DNA of 64,000 nt from Lachnospiraceae bacterium (GCA_016284315.1 JAEEOO010000033.1:1-64000); one strand, 5' to 3'; positions 34,531 to 43,536 are shown, counted from the first letter of the stretch. Translations and numbers: made by a program. The notes: a model not told the origin generated them from the sequence alone.

Positions 34531-35790
34531 ATGAGAAATTGCATCGTCGCTCAGTCGGGCGGTCCCACCGTTGCTATAAACGCCTCTCTTGCAGGCATCA
34601 TTGCCGCGAATGAGGATAACAACTACTTTGACACTATCTATGGTTCTATTAATGGTGTCACCGGAATTCTTAAAGATAAATTACTCGATCTTACAGAAAC
34701 CGGTAAGAAGATCCCCGGATTCGTTGAAAAACTTAAAGTTACTCCCGCCATGTATCTTGGATCCTGCAGATACAAGCTCCCCAAGATTGGCGACGACAAT
34801 GCTGTATATAACAAGATCTTTTCATATTTTGAAGAAAAAGAAATAGATACTTTCTTTTATATTGGCGGAAATGATTCCATGGACACAGTCCTTAAGCTTT
34901 CGGACTACGCCAAGGAGATTGGAAGCCCCGTTAAGGTTATCGGTATTCCCAAGACCATCGACAATGATCTTTGCGGAACCGACCACACTCCCGGCTTCGG
35001 AAGTGCTGCTAAATATGTAGCAACTTCAATCCTTGAGATTGCCCACGATACCTTTATCTATCCCGTAAAGTCCGTGACCATCGTAGAAGTTATGGGAAGA
35101 GACGCCGGATGGCTCACTGCAGCATCCGCTCTTGCAAGAAATGAATACTCCACTGCTCCCCAACTTATTTACCTTCCGGAGCGTGCTTTTGATATAGATG
35201 AATTTGTTGAAGATGTTAAGAAACAGCTTGAAGTAAACAACAGCGTAGTTGTAGCAGTATCAGAAGGAATCCGCGATAAGGACGGCGAGTACATAAGTGC
35301 TTCAGGCGCAGCCACGGATAATTTCGGACATAAGCAGTTAAGCGGAGCAGGAAAAGCTCTTGAATATGTTATTGCCGAGAAGCTTGGTGTTAAGGTTCGT
35401 AGCGTAGAGATCAATATTCTTCAGAGATGTGCTTCTCATTTAGCATCTCTTACCGACCTTAACGAATCAATGGAACAGGGAAAGAAAGCTTTAAACCTTT
35501 CACAGGACGGTGAAAGCGGCGTTATGGTTACCCTTAAGAGAACAGTAAATGCACCCTATACCGTTGAAACCGGATGCCTCGATATCCACAAGATCGCCAA
35601 CGAAGTAAAGAGCGTTCCCCTTTCCATGATCAATGAAAGAGGAAACGATGTTACCGACGAGATGCTTGAATATCTTCGTCCACTCATTATTGGTAACCCT
35701 TGGGTAGATTATAAAGAGGGTCTTCCCGCATATTTAAATGTCAGTCACCTTGTACCCGGTACAAAACGAATCGTGCCAAGTACAGAATAA
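34531..35790 (+). CDS. PPi-dependent 6-phosphofructokinase
   Basis: 419 residues. It phosphorylates fructose-6-phosphate using pyrophosphate, reversibly. GGNDSMDT in place of the ATP-type GGDGS, and PKTIDNDL with Lys in place of the ATP-type PGTIDND, mark the PPi type. MGRDAGWLTA and the GHKQLSGAG segment are also family marks. AGGAG lies 7 bases before the ATG, and a strong terminator follows, so it is a single-gene unit. Use of PPi saves ATP in glycolysis, which fits a fermentative anaerobe. An ATP-using enzyme elsewhere in the genome is not excluded. Confidence 0.93.
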   Translation: MRNCIVAQSGGPTVAINASLAGIIAANEDNNYFDTIYGSINGVTGILKDKLLDLTETGKKIPGFVEKLKVTPAMYLGSCRYKLPKIGDDNAVYNKIFSYFEEKEIDTFFYIGGNDSMDTVLKLSDYAKEIGSPVKVIGIPKTIDNDLCGTDHTPGFGSAAKYVATSILEIAHDTFIYPVKSVTIVEVMGRDAGWLTAASALARNEYSTAPQLIYLPERAFDIDEFVEDVKKQLEVNNSVVVAVSEGIRDKDGEYISASGAATDNFGHKQLSGAGKALEYVIAEKLGVKVRSVEINILQRCASHLASLTDLNESMEQGKKALNLSQDGESGVMVTLKRTVNAPYTVETGCLDIHKIANEVKSVPLSMINERGNDVTDEMLEYLRPLIIGNPWVDYKEGLPAYLNVSHLVPGTKRIVPSTE

Positions 35791-35808
35791 TATAAACAAC
35801 ACATTATT

Positions 35809-35837
35809 AAAGCGAGAGGTTTTTGGCCTCTCGCTTT
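35809..35837. terminator. Bidirectional intrinsic terminator
   Basis: 11-bp stem AAAGCGAGAGG/CCTCTCGCTTT, 7-nt loop, between the convergent phosphofructokinase and GNAT genes. Confidence 0.9.
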
Positions 35838-35865
35838 TGCTTTCCGATATTTGTTTACTCAGCGA

Positions 35866-36402
35866 TCATCTTTCGCTTTCCCACTCTTCTCTTGTAAGGC
35901 AGTTGACATGGCCCGTCCTGACCTCTTTCATCTGCTTTACTTCAAGTCCTTCTGTGGCCCACTGATATTTGAAGCCAACCTTTTCCTGGACACGTCGGGA
36001 TTTGTCATTTCCTTCATAGTATCCGCACCAGACTCTGTCCAGTTTAAGATCTTCGAAGGCATATCTTAGCATTTCTCTTGCAGCTTCAGGTACAAGACCC
36101 TGTCCCCAATAAGGAACGCCAAGCCAGTATCCAAGTTCCGCCTCATCGTCGAGTCTTGCAAGGTCGCTTCTGAAATGAAGCCCTATGCTTCCAATGGGCA
36201 GCCCTGTCTCTTTGAGAACAATGGCAAATGTGTTGGGCTCACACAGCACCTCTTTTATAATACGTCTGCTCTCTTCTACGCTTGTGTGAGGAGGCCATCC
36301 GGCACTGGGTCCGACGCGGTCATCCTTAGCATATTTATAACACTCTTCTGCGTCACTTTCCTCCCAGTGACGCAAGATAAGTCTCTCCGTCTCCAGTCTC
36401 AT
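35866..36402 (-). CDS. GNAT-family N-acetyltransferase (RimJ/RimL type)
   Basis: 178 residues. Opens ETERLILRHWEESDAEECYKYA, as in the RimJ/RimL-like Acetyltransf_3 group; the acetyl-CoA loop lies near LGVPYWGQGLVPEAAREML, and KVGFKYQ is the usual C-terminal strand. The acceptor may be a ribosomal protein N-terminus, an amino acid or a drug; the sequence does not tell. GGGAG precedes the ATG. It is the last gene of a same-strand series starting at 41288. Confidence 0.88.
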   Translation of the reverse strand: MRLETERLILRHWEESDAEECYKYAKDDRVGPSAGWPPHTSVEESRRIIKEVLCEPNTFAIVLKETGLPIGSIGLHFRSDLARLDDEAELGYWLGVPYWGQGLVPEAAREMLRYAFEDLKLDRVWCGYYEGNDKSRRVQEKVGFKYQWATEGLEVKQMKEVRTGHVNCLTREEWESER

Positions 36403-36445
36403 AAAGAATCTCCCTTTCTGCTCTTCCTATATTGCAGATTAATTA

Positions 36446-37663
36446 TTATTCATAAAAGTGAAAATCACCTATGATTATGCTTGAATCCGGAGCAACAGTG
36501 ATAAGTGCTTCAACCTCCACTCCGCCTTCATAATCAGGAACTACACTGTCATCATAAACAATACCCGACAAAAATGAAACATAGGGCATGCCGCTTTCAT
36601 CCAAATATACGTTAACTAAATCTCCCCATCCGATATTTTCAACATCTTCATTATATTCAAGCGCACGCGCCAATGGTTCGGTTGTCTTTTGAACCTTTCC
36701 ACCGGGATTATTGATGGTAAAGGTAATTGTCTTTGCTTCGCTGTCGTATGTGAACTCCATGGCTTCTTGGATATAGGGAATGAAGTACTCTGCAGTGTAT
36801 GTCGTAAACTGATATTCGCCGTCAACTAATTGGCCGATAACCAGTCCGTACCAGGCAAATCCGGTTCCGTGGCCCTCATTTTCGACTATAACGTACTCAT
36901 CCTCTCCGTCTCCGTCGACATCCCATTTTGCTACCTGGGGAAGGAATCCCGCCATAGAAATATCAATGGGGATTTCAATATCTCCGTCAACCAGAGTTGC
37001 TTCCATGGTGTTATAGTCTTCATGGATGTATACGGATCCGTCATTTGAATATGTATCATAAACTCTATTCGGGTCGTATTCCTCGGGAATTGCATAGTAC
37101 ATTGAATCCACAACGGCAACAATGTCAAATCCGGTTAAATCCTCAGCGTTTGCCGCAACAGAGTATGCTGTTTTAAGCTCAGGATCATACCAAACTATAA
37201 GGTCGATCATACCCTCTTCTCCGATAAAACGGTGAAGCTTTGCGGTCATGTTCCAGTTCTCAAGTGTAACCTCTTCATCCGAAGTCCACTCATAATAATA
37301 ACCGCTGATGTCAGCTGATTCATCAACTCCCTGCTGTGCTCTTGCGCAATAAGTAACTCCATCTAAAGTAAAGTCAGCCTCTACAAGAGGTCTCTCGCCT
37401 TCACCGACGTTCTCCATAATGCCCCAATAGCTTGACATTGAATACTTGGGCATATTAAAGAGTCCGTCACAAGCTGCTTTCATTTCATCCCAGGTGCATT
37501 TTCTCCAAGGGTTGCCAATGGTTACATTCTGGTTTTCCTGTTCCTGAGCTTCCTGTTCCTCCGGAATAACCACCTGTCCGTTATTATCATTTATTCCGCA
37601 TCCTGTAAACAGGCATGCTCCCAAAACAGCCGCAGCTGCTTTGACTACTAATTCTTTTCTCAT
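36446..37663 (-). CDS. Lipoprotein, function unknown
   Basis: 405 residues. Signal with lipobox FTGC (Cys about 22), then a Glu/Gln-rich spacer (EEQEAQEQENQN) and a beta-rich domain. The WDVDGDGEDEYVIVENEGHG stretch resembles an FG-GAP/Ca-binding loop of a propeller blade. AGGAG precedes the ATG. It starts 8 bp after the AlkZ-related gene and is likely cotranscribed. Extracytoplasmic; the ligand is unknown. Confidence 0.7.
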   Translation of the reverse strand: MRKELVVKAAAAVLGACLFTGCGINDNNGQVVIPEEQEAQEQENQNVTIGNPWRKCTWDEMKAACDGLFNMPKYSMSSYWGIMENVGEGERPLVEADFTLDGVTYCARAQQGVDESADISGYYYEWTSDEEVTLENWNMTAKLHRFIGEEGMIDLIVWYDPELKTAYSVAANAEDLTGFDIVAVVDSMYYAIPEEYDPNRVYDTYSNDGSVYIHEDYNTMEATLVDGDIEIPIDISMAGFLPQVAKWDVDGDGEDEYVIVENEGHGTGFAWYGLVIGQLVDGEYQFTTYTAEYFIPYIQEAMEFTYDSEAKTITFTINNPGGKVQKTTEPLARALEYNEDVENIGWGDLVNVYLDESGMPYVSFLSGIVYDDSVVPDYEGGVEVEALITVAPDSSIIIGDFHFYE

Positions 37664-37671
37664 ATTCTCTC

Positions 37672-38421
37672 CTATTTTTTCCCTTGGCTCCCCACTGTCT
37701 TGCCCAGCAGTTTTTTAATCTGTGCCTTAGTGGCGATAGGATAAACATCGGTTATATGGTCGGCGATGGCTTTGCCGGAATCTGCGGGGCTGTTTTTGTA
37801 TTCAGAAATGACATGCTTGTAACCATACAGGTTGTCCGGTGTTGTATAAACCGCGATGGGCCAGCCGTAATTTTCGCCATTTTTATTCTTGCGCTGTCTA
37901 AAATCTCTGACGGTTAAATAGGTCAGCATCTGAAGATCGCATACAGTTCCGTCAAAGCCTTTCTCGCCGCCCTTTCCAAAGCCGCCCTTCGCTTTCATTT
38001 CGTTAGAAAAGATTTCGGGTTCTTCTTCAAAAAGATCCATTAATTTCTTCTGACGCCTTGTGGCTTTTCCATCCTCCCAAAGCGCATCGAAATCGTATCC
38101 GTCTCTTCTGTAATTGGCAAAGAAAGGAAACCACTTTTTAGAAATGAAACCGGCTTTTTTATCGAAGAATTTTCCGTAGGCAATATCCCCTCTTCTTGCG
38201 ATTATCTCACGCCACTCCCAAGGGTCCCTTTCTATATTTCCGCTCCACCAATACTGTGGCACGGTGCGTTCTTCCAAAGAGAAGCCGGGAATCTCATTCT
38301 TAAACAAAGGCAGAAATCCAACTTCGTTTATATATTTAATTGCGTCATCCACTGTATGAAGGCATTCGGGATCATCCCATTCTACTCCATACATAATCCA
38401 AGTTCCGTTTTCGTTACCCAT
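37672..38421 (-). CDS. AlkZ-related protein (uncharacterised)
   Basis: 249 residues from the ATG at 38421, with GAGGG upstream. The track start at 38484 adds 21 residues that are only a translation of a REP-like palindrome. The pattern GFLPLFKNEIPGFSLEE, YWWSGNIERDPWEWREIIA, GKFFDKKAGFISKKWFPFFANYRRDGYDFD recalls proteins often labelled AlkZ-related (winged-helix, near DNA glycosylase families), from memory only. No catalytic claim is possible. It lies downstream of patatin and upstream of a lipoprotein in one string. Confidence 0.55.
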   Translation of the reverse strand: MGNENGTWIMYGVEWDDPECLHTVDDAIKYINEVGFLPLFKNEIPGFSLEERTVPQYWWSGNIERDPWEWREIIARRGDIAYGKFFDKKAGFISKKWFPFFANYRRDGYDFDALWEDGKATRRQKKLMDLFEEEPEIFSNEMKAKGGFGKGGEKGFDGTVCDLQMLTYLTVRDFRQRKNKNGENYGWPIAVYTTPDNLYGYKHVISEYKNSPADSGKAIADHITDVYPIATKAQIKKLLGKTVGSQGKK

Positions 38422-38454
38422 TCTAACCCTCGTTTTGTGGCATAGTGACGTAAA

Positions 38455-38485
38455 TGTGACAGGGGGACGCACCCTACTTGTCACA
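38455..38485. repeat. REP-like palindrome covering the patatin stop codon
   Basis: TGTGACA/TGTCACA arms enclose AGGG..CCCT around GGACGCA. GTCCCC/GTGACA-style palindromes of this kind are scattered as REP-like repeats in many clostridia. The TGA of the patatin gene is part of the right arm. Confidence 0.6.
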
Positions 38486-39353
38486 TAATACCTAGGAATT
38501 CCTTCAATTCCGGCAGCACTCTTTCCGCTTCCGCTCTTCCTAAATCATATACCCTCTGAAGCTCGGCAGGGTTACTTTCCGTTCTTCCGATTCCGAGAGA
38601 TTCAGCGGGGCGAATTACAAAAGATATGCCCTTCTCTTCCCTTTCGTTTATTTCCTCCATCTGCTTGTTGTACATTTCGTGTCTAACGCCGATGGCCTTA
38701 ACGATTTCGGGATATTTGCGAAGGATAATCTTAAACAGAGGCATTCCCTTGTTTTTCTGTTTAACATAACCTTTGGGCTGCGTCAATATAATTACATTTC
38801 TGTTATAACCAATGGATTCCATATACTCAAAGGGAACGGAATCAGAAATACCTCCGTCAAGGAGCTGTTCTCCATCGATAAAAACAGGTCTTGATACCGC
38901 AGGAAGGGACGCAGAAGCTCTCATCCACTGCATATCCGTATCTCCGCCGTCGCTGCACTTATGATAAGAGCATTTTCCGGTCTTTACATCCGTTGCACCA
39001 ATGTAGAACTCCATGGGATTTTCCGCAAAGGCTTTCCTGTCGAATATATCCAATATGTCCGGGATCTCGTGGTAGCACAGTTCTACCTCGTAAAAATCTC
39101 CGGTTTTAAAAAGTGATCTGAAACTTCCGTATCTTGGGTCTCTTGCGAATCTTAGATTATATCTCAGAGGTCGGCCGATTTGTTTGGATTTGAAATTGCA
39201 TCCGAAAATAGCTCCGGCGGAAATACCTGCGCCCCCGTCGAAATTTATGCCATTTTCAAGGAGGACGTCCATGACTCCGCAGGTAAAGAGTCCTCGCATG
39301 GCGCCGCCCTCCATAATAAGTCCGGTCTTATAATACTTTTCCGTAGTGCTCAT
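38481..39353 (-). CDS. Patatin-like phospholipase
   Basis: 290 residues, cytoplasmic. The oxyanion loop GGAMRGLFTCG, nucleophile elbow GISAGA (Ser) and catalytic DGGISDSVP (Asp) are complete, so it should act as a Ser-Asp acyl hydrolase, probably on phospholipids. Family members include RssA-like and YlbK-type proteins. Start is 6 bp after the EAL gene, so the two are cotranscribed. Its stop codon lies inside a REP-like repeat. Confidence 0.9.
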   Translation of the reverse strand: MSTTEKYYKTGLIMEGGAMRGLFTCGVMDVLLENGINFDGGAGISAGAIFGCNFKSKQIGRPLRYNLRFARDPRYGSFRSLFKTGDFYEVELCYHEIPDILDIFDRKAFAENPMEFYIGATDVKTGKCSYHKCSDGGDTDMQWMRASASLPAVSRPVFIDGEQLLDGGISDSVPFEYMESIGYNRNVIILTQPKGYVKQKNKGMPLFKIILRKYPEIVKAIGVRHEMYNKQMEEINEREEKGISFVIRPAESLGIGRTESNPAELQRVYDLGRAEAERVLPELKEFLGIM

Positions 39354-39359
39354 TAAAAC

Positions 39360-41288
39360 TTAAATCTCTTTCTGTTTATTTACCGCATATTTATTGACAA
39401 ATTCTCTTGCCGAAACCGGTTTAGAATAGTAGTAGCCCTGGAGATAATCACATCCTAGTTCTGACATAATCTTAACCATGTTTTCGTCTTCGATTCCCTC
39501 TGCCGTAATGGAGAATCCCATGTTTTTAAATGTCCGGACCATATTTGGAAGAATAGCATCAGGCTTCTTACAAAAGTCCCAAACAATCGTCATATCAAGT
39601 TTTACATTAATGAATGGACATTTCTTTAATCGTGCAAGGTTTGAATATCCCGTACCATAGTCATCAAGTACAAACTTAAAGCCCTTCTCACTGATTGCTG
39701 CTATCTGTTTCTGAAGGAAGCTGTCATCAATGGTCGCACCTTCGGTTATTTCAAGGTGGACCTTCTCAGGATTCACGCCATGCTTTTTCGCTATCGCAGC
39801 ATATCTCTCTGCCAGATCGGTTCTTATAAACTGAGCGGGTGAAAGGTTTACATTTACCCAATTGATACCAATTTTCTCAAGTCCTTCATCCTTAATAAAT
39901 CTACAAGTCCTGTCAAAAACAAGTTCACCCAGTTCATTGATTCGTCCGCTGTTTTCTGCAACAGGAATAAAAAGAGAAGGAGGTATAATGTTTCCTTCAG
40001 GGTCTCTTATTCTTGAAAGAGCCTCCGCTCCGATTGCTTTTCCGGTTTTTGCATCATAAATAGGCTGTAAAAACAGCTCAAAACCGCTGCTCTCTATGGC
40101 AGACTCAATGCTAAGCCTAACCATTTTTTCATTTTCTACTCTTTTAATATCTTTTTCGGAAACGTTAATAAACTTTTCTTTTTCAAGTTTTCCGGCTCTC
40201 TCAAGGGCTCTGACCATGGTTTTCATAAGAATCTCATGTTCATGTTTCCCTTCAACCATCTCAAATGTTACAAAGCCAACAGACAAATATAACTCGGCAA
40301 CAGAATTCTTCCATGGGCTTCTAAACCTCTCACGGATCTTTTCCATTTTACCTTCGAAATCTATATTGGGTTTATCAAGAATTACGAATCTTCCGTTCCT
40401 GCAATAAAATATAACACCTCCGGGAAAGGTCTGCCTTAAAAATCTTGCTATCATAATAAGGCCTTCCTCCATTTGGTTAACTCCGTAAATATCTCTCATC
40501 TCTACAAAGTCACTGACCGATATTCCGTAGGGTGCCAGTCTGAAGTTCTCGATGTTTTCTTCCAAGTGTTCGCTGAGACCAAGTGTATTAAAGCAAACTC
40601 CGCCGAGATCAAGCAGATACTCAGGATTAATAAAGGCAAGATAAACAAGAAGTATAGCCAAAACAATGATGGTATCCATAATGAGCAGGTGAGGAAGGAG
40701 CCACCTTACAACATAAGCCATCAAAATTATCAAATTATAAAGTATAAGTCCGTATTTTTCCCTCTTACGACCAAATCTTTTTCTGTAGATGATGGAGGAT
40801 ATAAATGACATTACACCATAGAATCCTCCAACAAAGTAAAGGATATTGTATAATTCACCGACATGATACCCGTCCTTATCCACATAGTAAATTACCTTGG
40901 TGAATTCCGAGGATCCAACGATAGCAGAAAGCACACCGACAAGTACAGCAAGACACATCGGGATTCTGACAATGTTTCTTATAATGACACTCTTTTCAAG
41001 ATTATCTTTTGTAACGGTGGCAACAAAATAAAACAGGGTGTACGCTCTTATAAAGAAAAAGATGAAGTACATCATGTTTGCAATATTAACCCACGTAACA
41101 GGATATCTCGTATAGTAATTGTCCAATGCGCTTGCGTGGACATCAAAAATAATGGTCAGAGTATGAGCCAGAATCATCAAGAGAAAGGAGCTGTTTCTTT
41201 TGACCGGCAACCTTGGCCTGGAAAAGTAGAACAATAGAATAATACCCAAAATCATCAAAACAGGAATTTCGAAGCTGCTACTCCACAT
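39360..41288 (-). CDS. Membrane EAL-domain cyclic-di-GMP phosphodiesterase
   Basis: 642 residues. About seven to eight TM helices (1-230) form a sensory region; 240-380 is a GGDEF-like domain without the GGDEF signature (CRNGRFVIL in its place); the EAL domain (385-635) has GAEALSR, NVNLSP, LEITEG, LDDYGTGYSN, VKLDM, AEGIED and LQGYYYS, so all catalytic and metal residues seem present. It should hydrolyse c-di-GMP to pGpG at the membrane. The ribosome site GGGAGG lies in an inverted repeat around a -10 box. Patatin follows 6 bp later. Confidence 0.92.
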   Translation of the reverse strand: MWSSSFEIPVLMILGIILLFYFSRPRLPVKRNSSFLLMILAHTLTIIFDVHASALDNYYTRYPVTWVNIANMMYFIFFFIRAYTLFYFVATVTKDNLEKSVIIRNIVRIPMCLAVLVGVLSAIVGSSEFTKVIYYVDKDGYHVGELYNILYFVGGFYGVMSFISSIIYRKRFGRKREKYGLILYNLIILMAYVVRWLLPHLLIMDTIIVLAILLVYLAFINPEYLLDLGGVCFNTLGLSEHLEENIENFRLAPYGISVSDFVEMRDIYGVNQMEEGLIMIARFLRQTFPGGVIFYCRNGRFVILDKPNIDFEGKMEKIRERFRSPWKNSVAELYLSVGFVTFEMVEGKHEHEILMKTMVRALERAGKLEKEKFINVSEKDIKRVENEKMVRLSIESAIESSGFELFLQPIYDAKTGKAIGAEALSRIRDPEGNIIPPSLFIPVAENSGRINELGELVFDRTCRFIKDEGLEKIGINWVNVNLSPAQFIRTDLAERYAAIAKKHGVNPEKVHLEITEGATIDDSFLQKQIAAISEKGFKFVLDDYGTGYSNLARLKKCPFINVKLDMTIVWDFCKKPDAILPNMVRTFKNMGFSITAEGIEDENMVKIMSELGCDYLQGYYYSKPVSAREFVNKYAVNKQKEI

Positions 41289-41293
41289 AAGTG

Positions 41294-41335
41294 TTTCCTC
41301 CCTTGGGTACTATCATTATACCACAAGGGAGGAAA
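41294..41335 (-). promoter_or_regulatory. Inverted repeat holding the EAL gene's -10 box and ribosome site
   Basis: TTTCCTCCCTTG (41294-41305) and CAAGGGAGGAAA (41324-41335) are a perfect 12-bp inverted repeat with an 18-nt loop. On the minus strand the loop holds TATAAT (41315-41320), and the downstream arm is the ribosome site GGGAGG of the EAL gene. Transcripts from upstream would hide that site; transcripts starting in the loop would not. Confidence 0.65.
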
Positions 41336-41344
41336 CTTTCCACG

Positions 41345-42427
41345 TTATTTTTCAATTGAAATGCTTACAGAACCGCTGGTGGCGGATGCGGAAAGCTTTC
41401 CGTTTATCTCACCATTGTCGCCGGTAGGGAGGTGTACTCCGCCGCTGTTACTTGTTGCGAAAATCTCTTTGTTGGTAAGAAGCTTTGCATTAACACTTCC
41501 GCTGGTGGTCTTAAGAGCGATATCTTTTCCGTCGCAGCCCTTAAGGTTAACGCTTCCGCTGGTTGCATCTGCATTTATGACATTCTGTGCGATGACGCAG
41601 TTTAAATGTACGCTGCCGCTTGTTGAACTTGCATATACATTGGTTAATGATGCTCTTTCAACATGAATGGATCCGCTCTTATCTTCAAGACTGAGATCGG
41701 CTGCAGTAATGTCTTCAAGATGAAGGCTTCCGCTGGTTGCCTTAACGACCATGTTCGCTCCCTTAACCTCAGTAGCCTTAATGCTTCCGGATGATGCTTC
41801 AAGCTTAATGTCTGCTGCCTCAATGTTCTCAGTCTTGATGCTTCCCGTTGAAGCCTTGATGCTTACATCTCCGGACACAACTTCGTGTGCAGAAATGCTT
41901 CCTGTTGAAGACTGGATACGAAGGTCTCCCTTAACATCCGATGAATAGTTGATGCTTCCTGTTGTACTTACAAGATCTACGCTGCCAAATGTAAAACCAT
42001 TTTGTACCTTGATGCCATCAACATCATTATCAACAGCCAGTTTATTATATTCTCCCTCAGGAAGATAAACCGTTACATAAGGCCAAGTATTGAAAACCCC
42101 GATATAATCGTACCATTTTCTGTCATCGTCACCTTTAATCGAAAGGTTATCTCCGCTTGTTTCAACAGAGTATGTAAACTTCGTTGTTTCGTGGGTTTCC
42201 ACAACCGTTTTATCATCCTTAGTGGGAACTATTTTTACCTCTGCTCCCTCAACATTAATATTTGAAATCTTTTCCCCAAATTCATAAGTTTTTACAGTCA
42301 TATCATTTTTATCCTCAGTCATCTTTTCAAAATCAAAATTAGAATGAGCAAGTGCAGCTCCGCCCATTACTGCGCCACCAAGGATCATTACTCCGGCGAC
42401 TATAAGTGCCACATATTTTGCTTTCAT
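41345..42427 (-). CDS. DUF4097-type beta-helix repeat protein
   Basis: 360 residues from the ATG at 42427, which has GAGGAG 7 bases upstream. One N-terminal TM or signal segment (about 5-27) is followed by many short repeats of the type SGSVxL/GSIKxE every 18-22 residues, giving a right-handed beta-helix as in DUF4097 adhesin-like proteins. It is the last gene of a PadR-DUF1700-DUF4097 operon, a common Firmicute unit thought to deal with envelope stress. Confidence 0.88.
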   Translation of the reverse strand: MKAKYVALIVAGVMILGGAVMGGAALAHSNFDFEKMTEDKNDMTVKTYEFGEKISNINVEGAEVKIVPTKDDKTVVETHETTKFTYSVETSGDNLSIKGDDDRKWYDYIGVFNTWPYVTVYLPEGEYNKLAVDNDVDGIKVQNGFTFGSVDLVSTTGSINYSSDVKGDLRIQSSTGSISAHEVVSGDVSIKASTGSIKTENIEAADIKLEASSGSIKATEVKGANMVVKATSGSLHLEDITAADLSLEDKSGSIHVERASLTNVYASSTSGSVHLNCVIAQNVINADATSGSVNLKGCDGKDIALKTTSGSVNAKLLTNKEIFATSNSGGVHLPTGDNGEINGKLSASATSGSVSISIEK

Positions 42428-42429
42428 GA

Positions 42430-43053
42430 TCATTCTCCTCTTTTCTTACCAACAAATATCCACTTGATACCTCTTCCTATCGACTTGCTCAGTGCGATCA
42501 TTCCCTTTGCGATAAGGTTGCAAAGGAAGAAGAAAGGAATCGCGATTCCTCCGCATACGAAGCCGCATCCGATAAGGAAAAGGCCCGTATCCACCTGACC
42601 GTTCATGAAGCCAAGCACAGCTCCTAAGATGCCTGCAACAAAGCCAAGGGCAAGACAAAGGTCGATAACATAAAATGCCAGGATGAAAACCCAATATACA
42701 AGATAGAAGGTTATGCAAAGGACTGCTACAGTAATGAAGAGCGCAAGTCCTACCGGGAACCAGATAGGCGAACCAACGGCTATAAGTACTATCTCCCATG
42801 CTCTTAATGCTCTCTTGGGTTTTGCTTTCTTAACCTTATCCTTTACGATCTTGTTTAAAGGGATATCTTCCATGATCTGATCTGCGATGGTCTTGACGTC
42901 ACCAATGGCTGCAACGGCTTCATCTTCGCTGAGTCCGTCCTCAATCCGATCATCGATCATCTCAGAGTAAAAATCCAGGGATCTTTTTAATTCAGCCTCC
43001 GGAAGTCCGGAAAGCTTTTCCGACAAGGTATTAAGAAGTTCCTGCTTATTCAT
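42430..43053 (-). CDS. DUF1700 (HAAS-domain) membrane protein
   Basis: 207 residues. The N-terminal 70 residues are the HAAS domain: MNKQELLNTLSEKLSGLPEAE, DFYSEMIDDRIEDGLSEDEAVAAIGD. Then about four TM helices (100-190) and a basic end KSIGRGIKWIFVGKK. HAAS proteins pair with PadR regulators. The start overlaps the PadR gene by 8 bp and the stop is 2 bp before the DUF4097 start. Confidence 0.9.
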   Translation of the reverse strand: MNKQELLNTLSEKLSGLPEAELKRSLDFYSEMIDDRIEDGLSEDEAVAAIGDVKTIADQIMEDIPLNKIVKDKVKKAKPKRALRAWEIVLIAVGSPIWFPVGLALFITVAVLCITFYLVYWVFILAFYVIDLCLALGFVAGILGAVLGFMNGQVDTGLFLIGCGFVCGGIAIPFFFLCNLIAKGMIALSKSIGRGIKWIFVGKKRGE

Positions 43054-43366
43054 TTGCCTTGCCCTCCTTTGCTACAAACTCATAAATCTTCATAACCTCT
43101 TCCCATTCCTTTTTAAAACTTTCTATTCTCTCAAGTCCCGCATCAGTGATGTGGTAGTACTTCCGAAGCCTTCCGTTGTGCTCCGCGCTCCTTACCGTAA
43201 GGAGCTGTGCAGATTCCAGTCGCCTTAAAATCGGATACAAGGTGGACTCTGAAATTTCAACGTATGGGCTGATGTCTTTGATGATCTGGTATCCGTATGA
43301 ATCCTCTTTAACAATAGCAGCTAGGACGCATACATCAAGAAGACCACGTTTCATCTGGATCTCCAT
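43046..43366 (-). CDS. PadR-family transcriptional regulator
   Basis: 106 residues. PadR winged helix: KRGLLDVCVLAAI, DSYGYQIIKDIS, SESTLYPILRRLE, and GRLRKYYHITDAG. A C-terminal helix gives the dimer. AAGGAG precedes the ATG. A dyad overlapping its own promoter is the likely operator, so it probably represses its own operon until an envelope or ligand signal arrives. Confidence 0.95.
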   Translation of the reverse strand: MEIQMKRGLLDVCVLAAIVKEDSYGYQIIKDISPYVEISESTLYPILRRLESAQLLTVRSAEHNGRLRKYYHITDAGLERIESFKKEWEEVMKIYEFVAKEGKANE

Positions 43367-43450
43367 GCTATTCTCCTTTCATCGGATCAGTAAAACCATT
43401 AAAACTAAGGAATATCAAATACAATGCTTTGCGATATACCTCTTTATGTG

Positions 43451-43483
43451 TTATACTATACGCCGCATAGTATAATGTGTCAA
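43451..43483 (-). promoter_or_regulatory. PadR operon promoter with dyad operator
   Basis: TTGACA (43478-43483), 17 bp, TATAGT (43455-43460) on the minus strand. The dyad TTATACTAT/ATAGTATAA (43451-43459 with 43467-43475) covers the -10 and the spacer, typical of a PadR operator. Confidence 0.8.
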
Positions 43484-43507
43484 GTGGTATTTTTTGTTTT
43501 TTTCCGA

Positions 43508-43536
43508 TTTACAAATTGTCTCTTTTTGTTTACTAT
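43508..43536 (+). promoter_or_regulatory. Promoter of the second EAL gene
   Basis: TTTACA (43508-43513), 17 bp, TACTAT (43531-43536). The start would be near 43543, giving a leader of about 95 nt. It lies back to back with the PadR operon promoter. Confidence 0.55.

Noticed and set aside
36446-37663. FG-GAP/integrin-type protein
   Set aside because: Only one DxDxDG-like loop is visible, and it is not repeated, so a propeller assignment is not supported.
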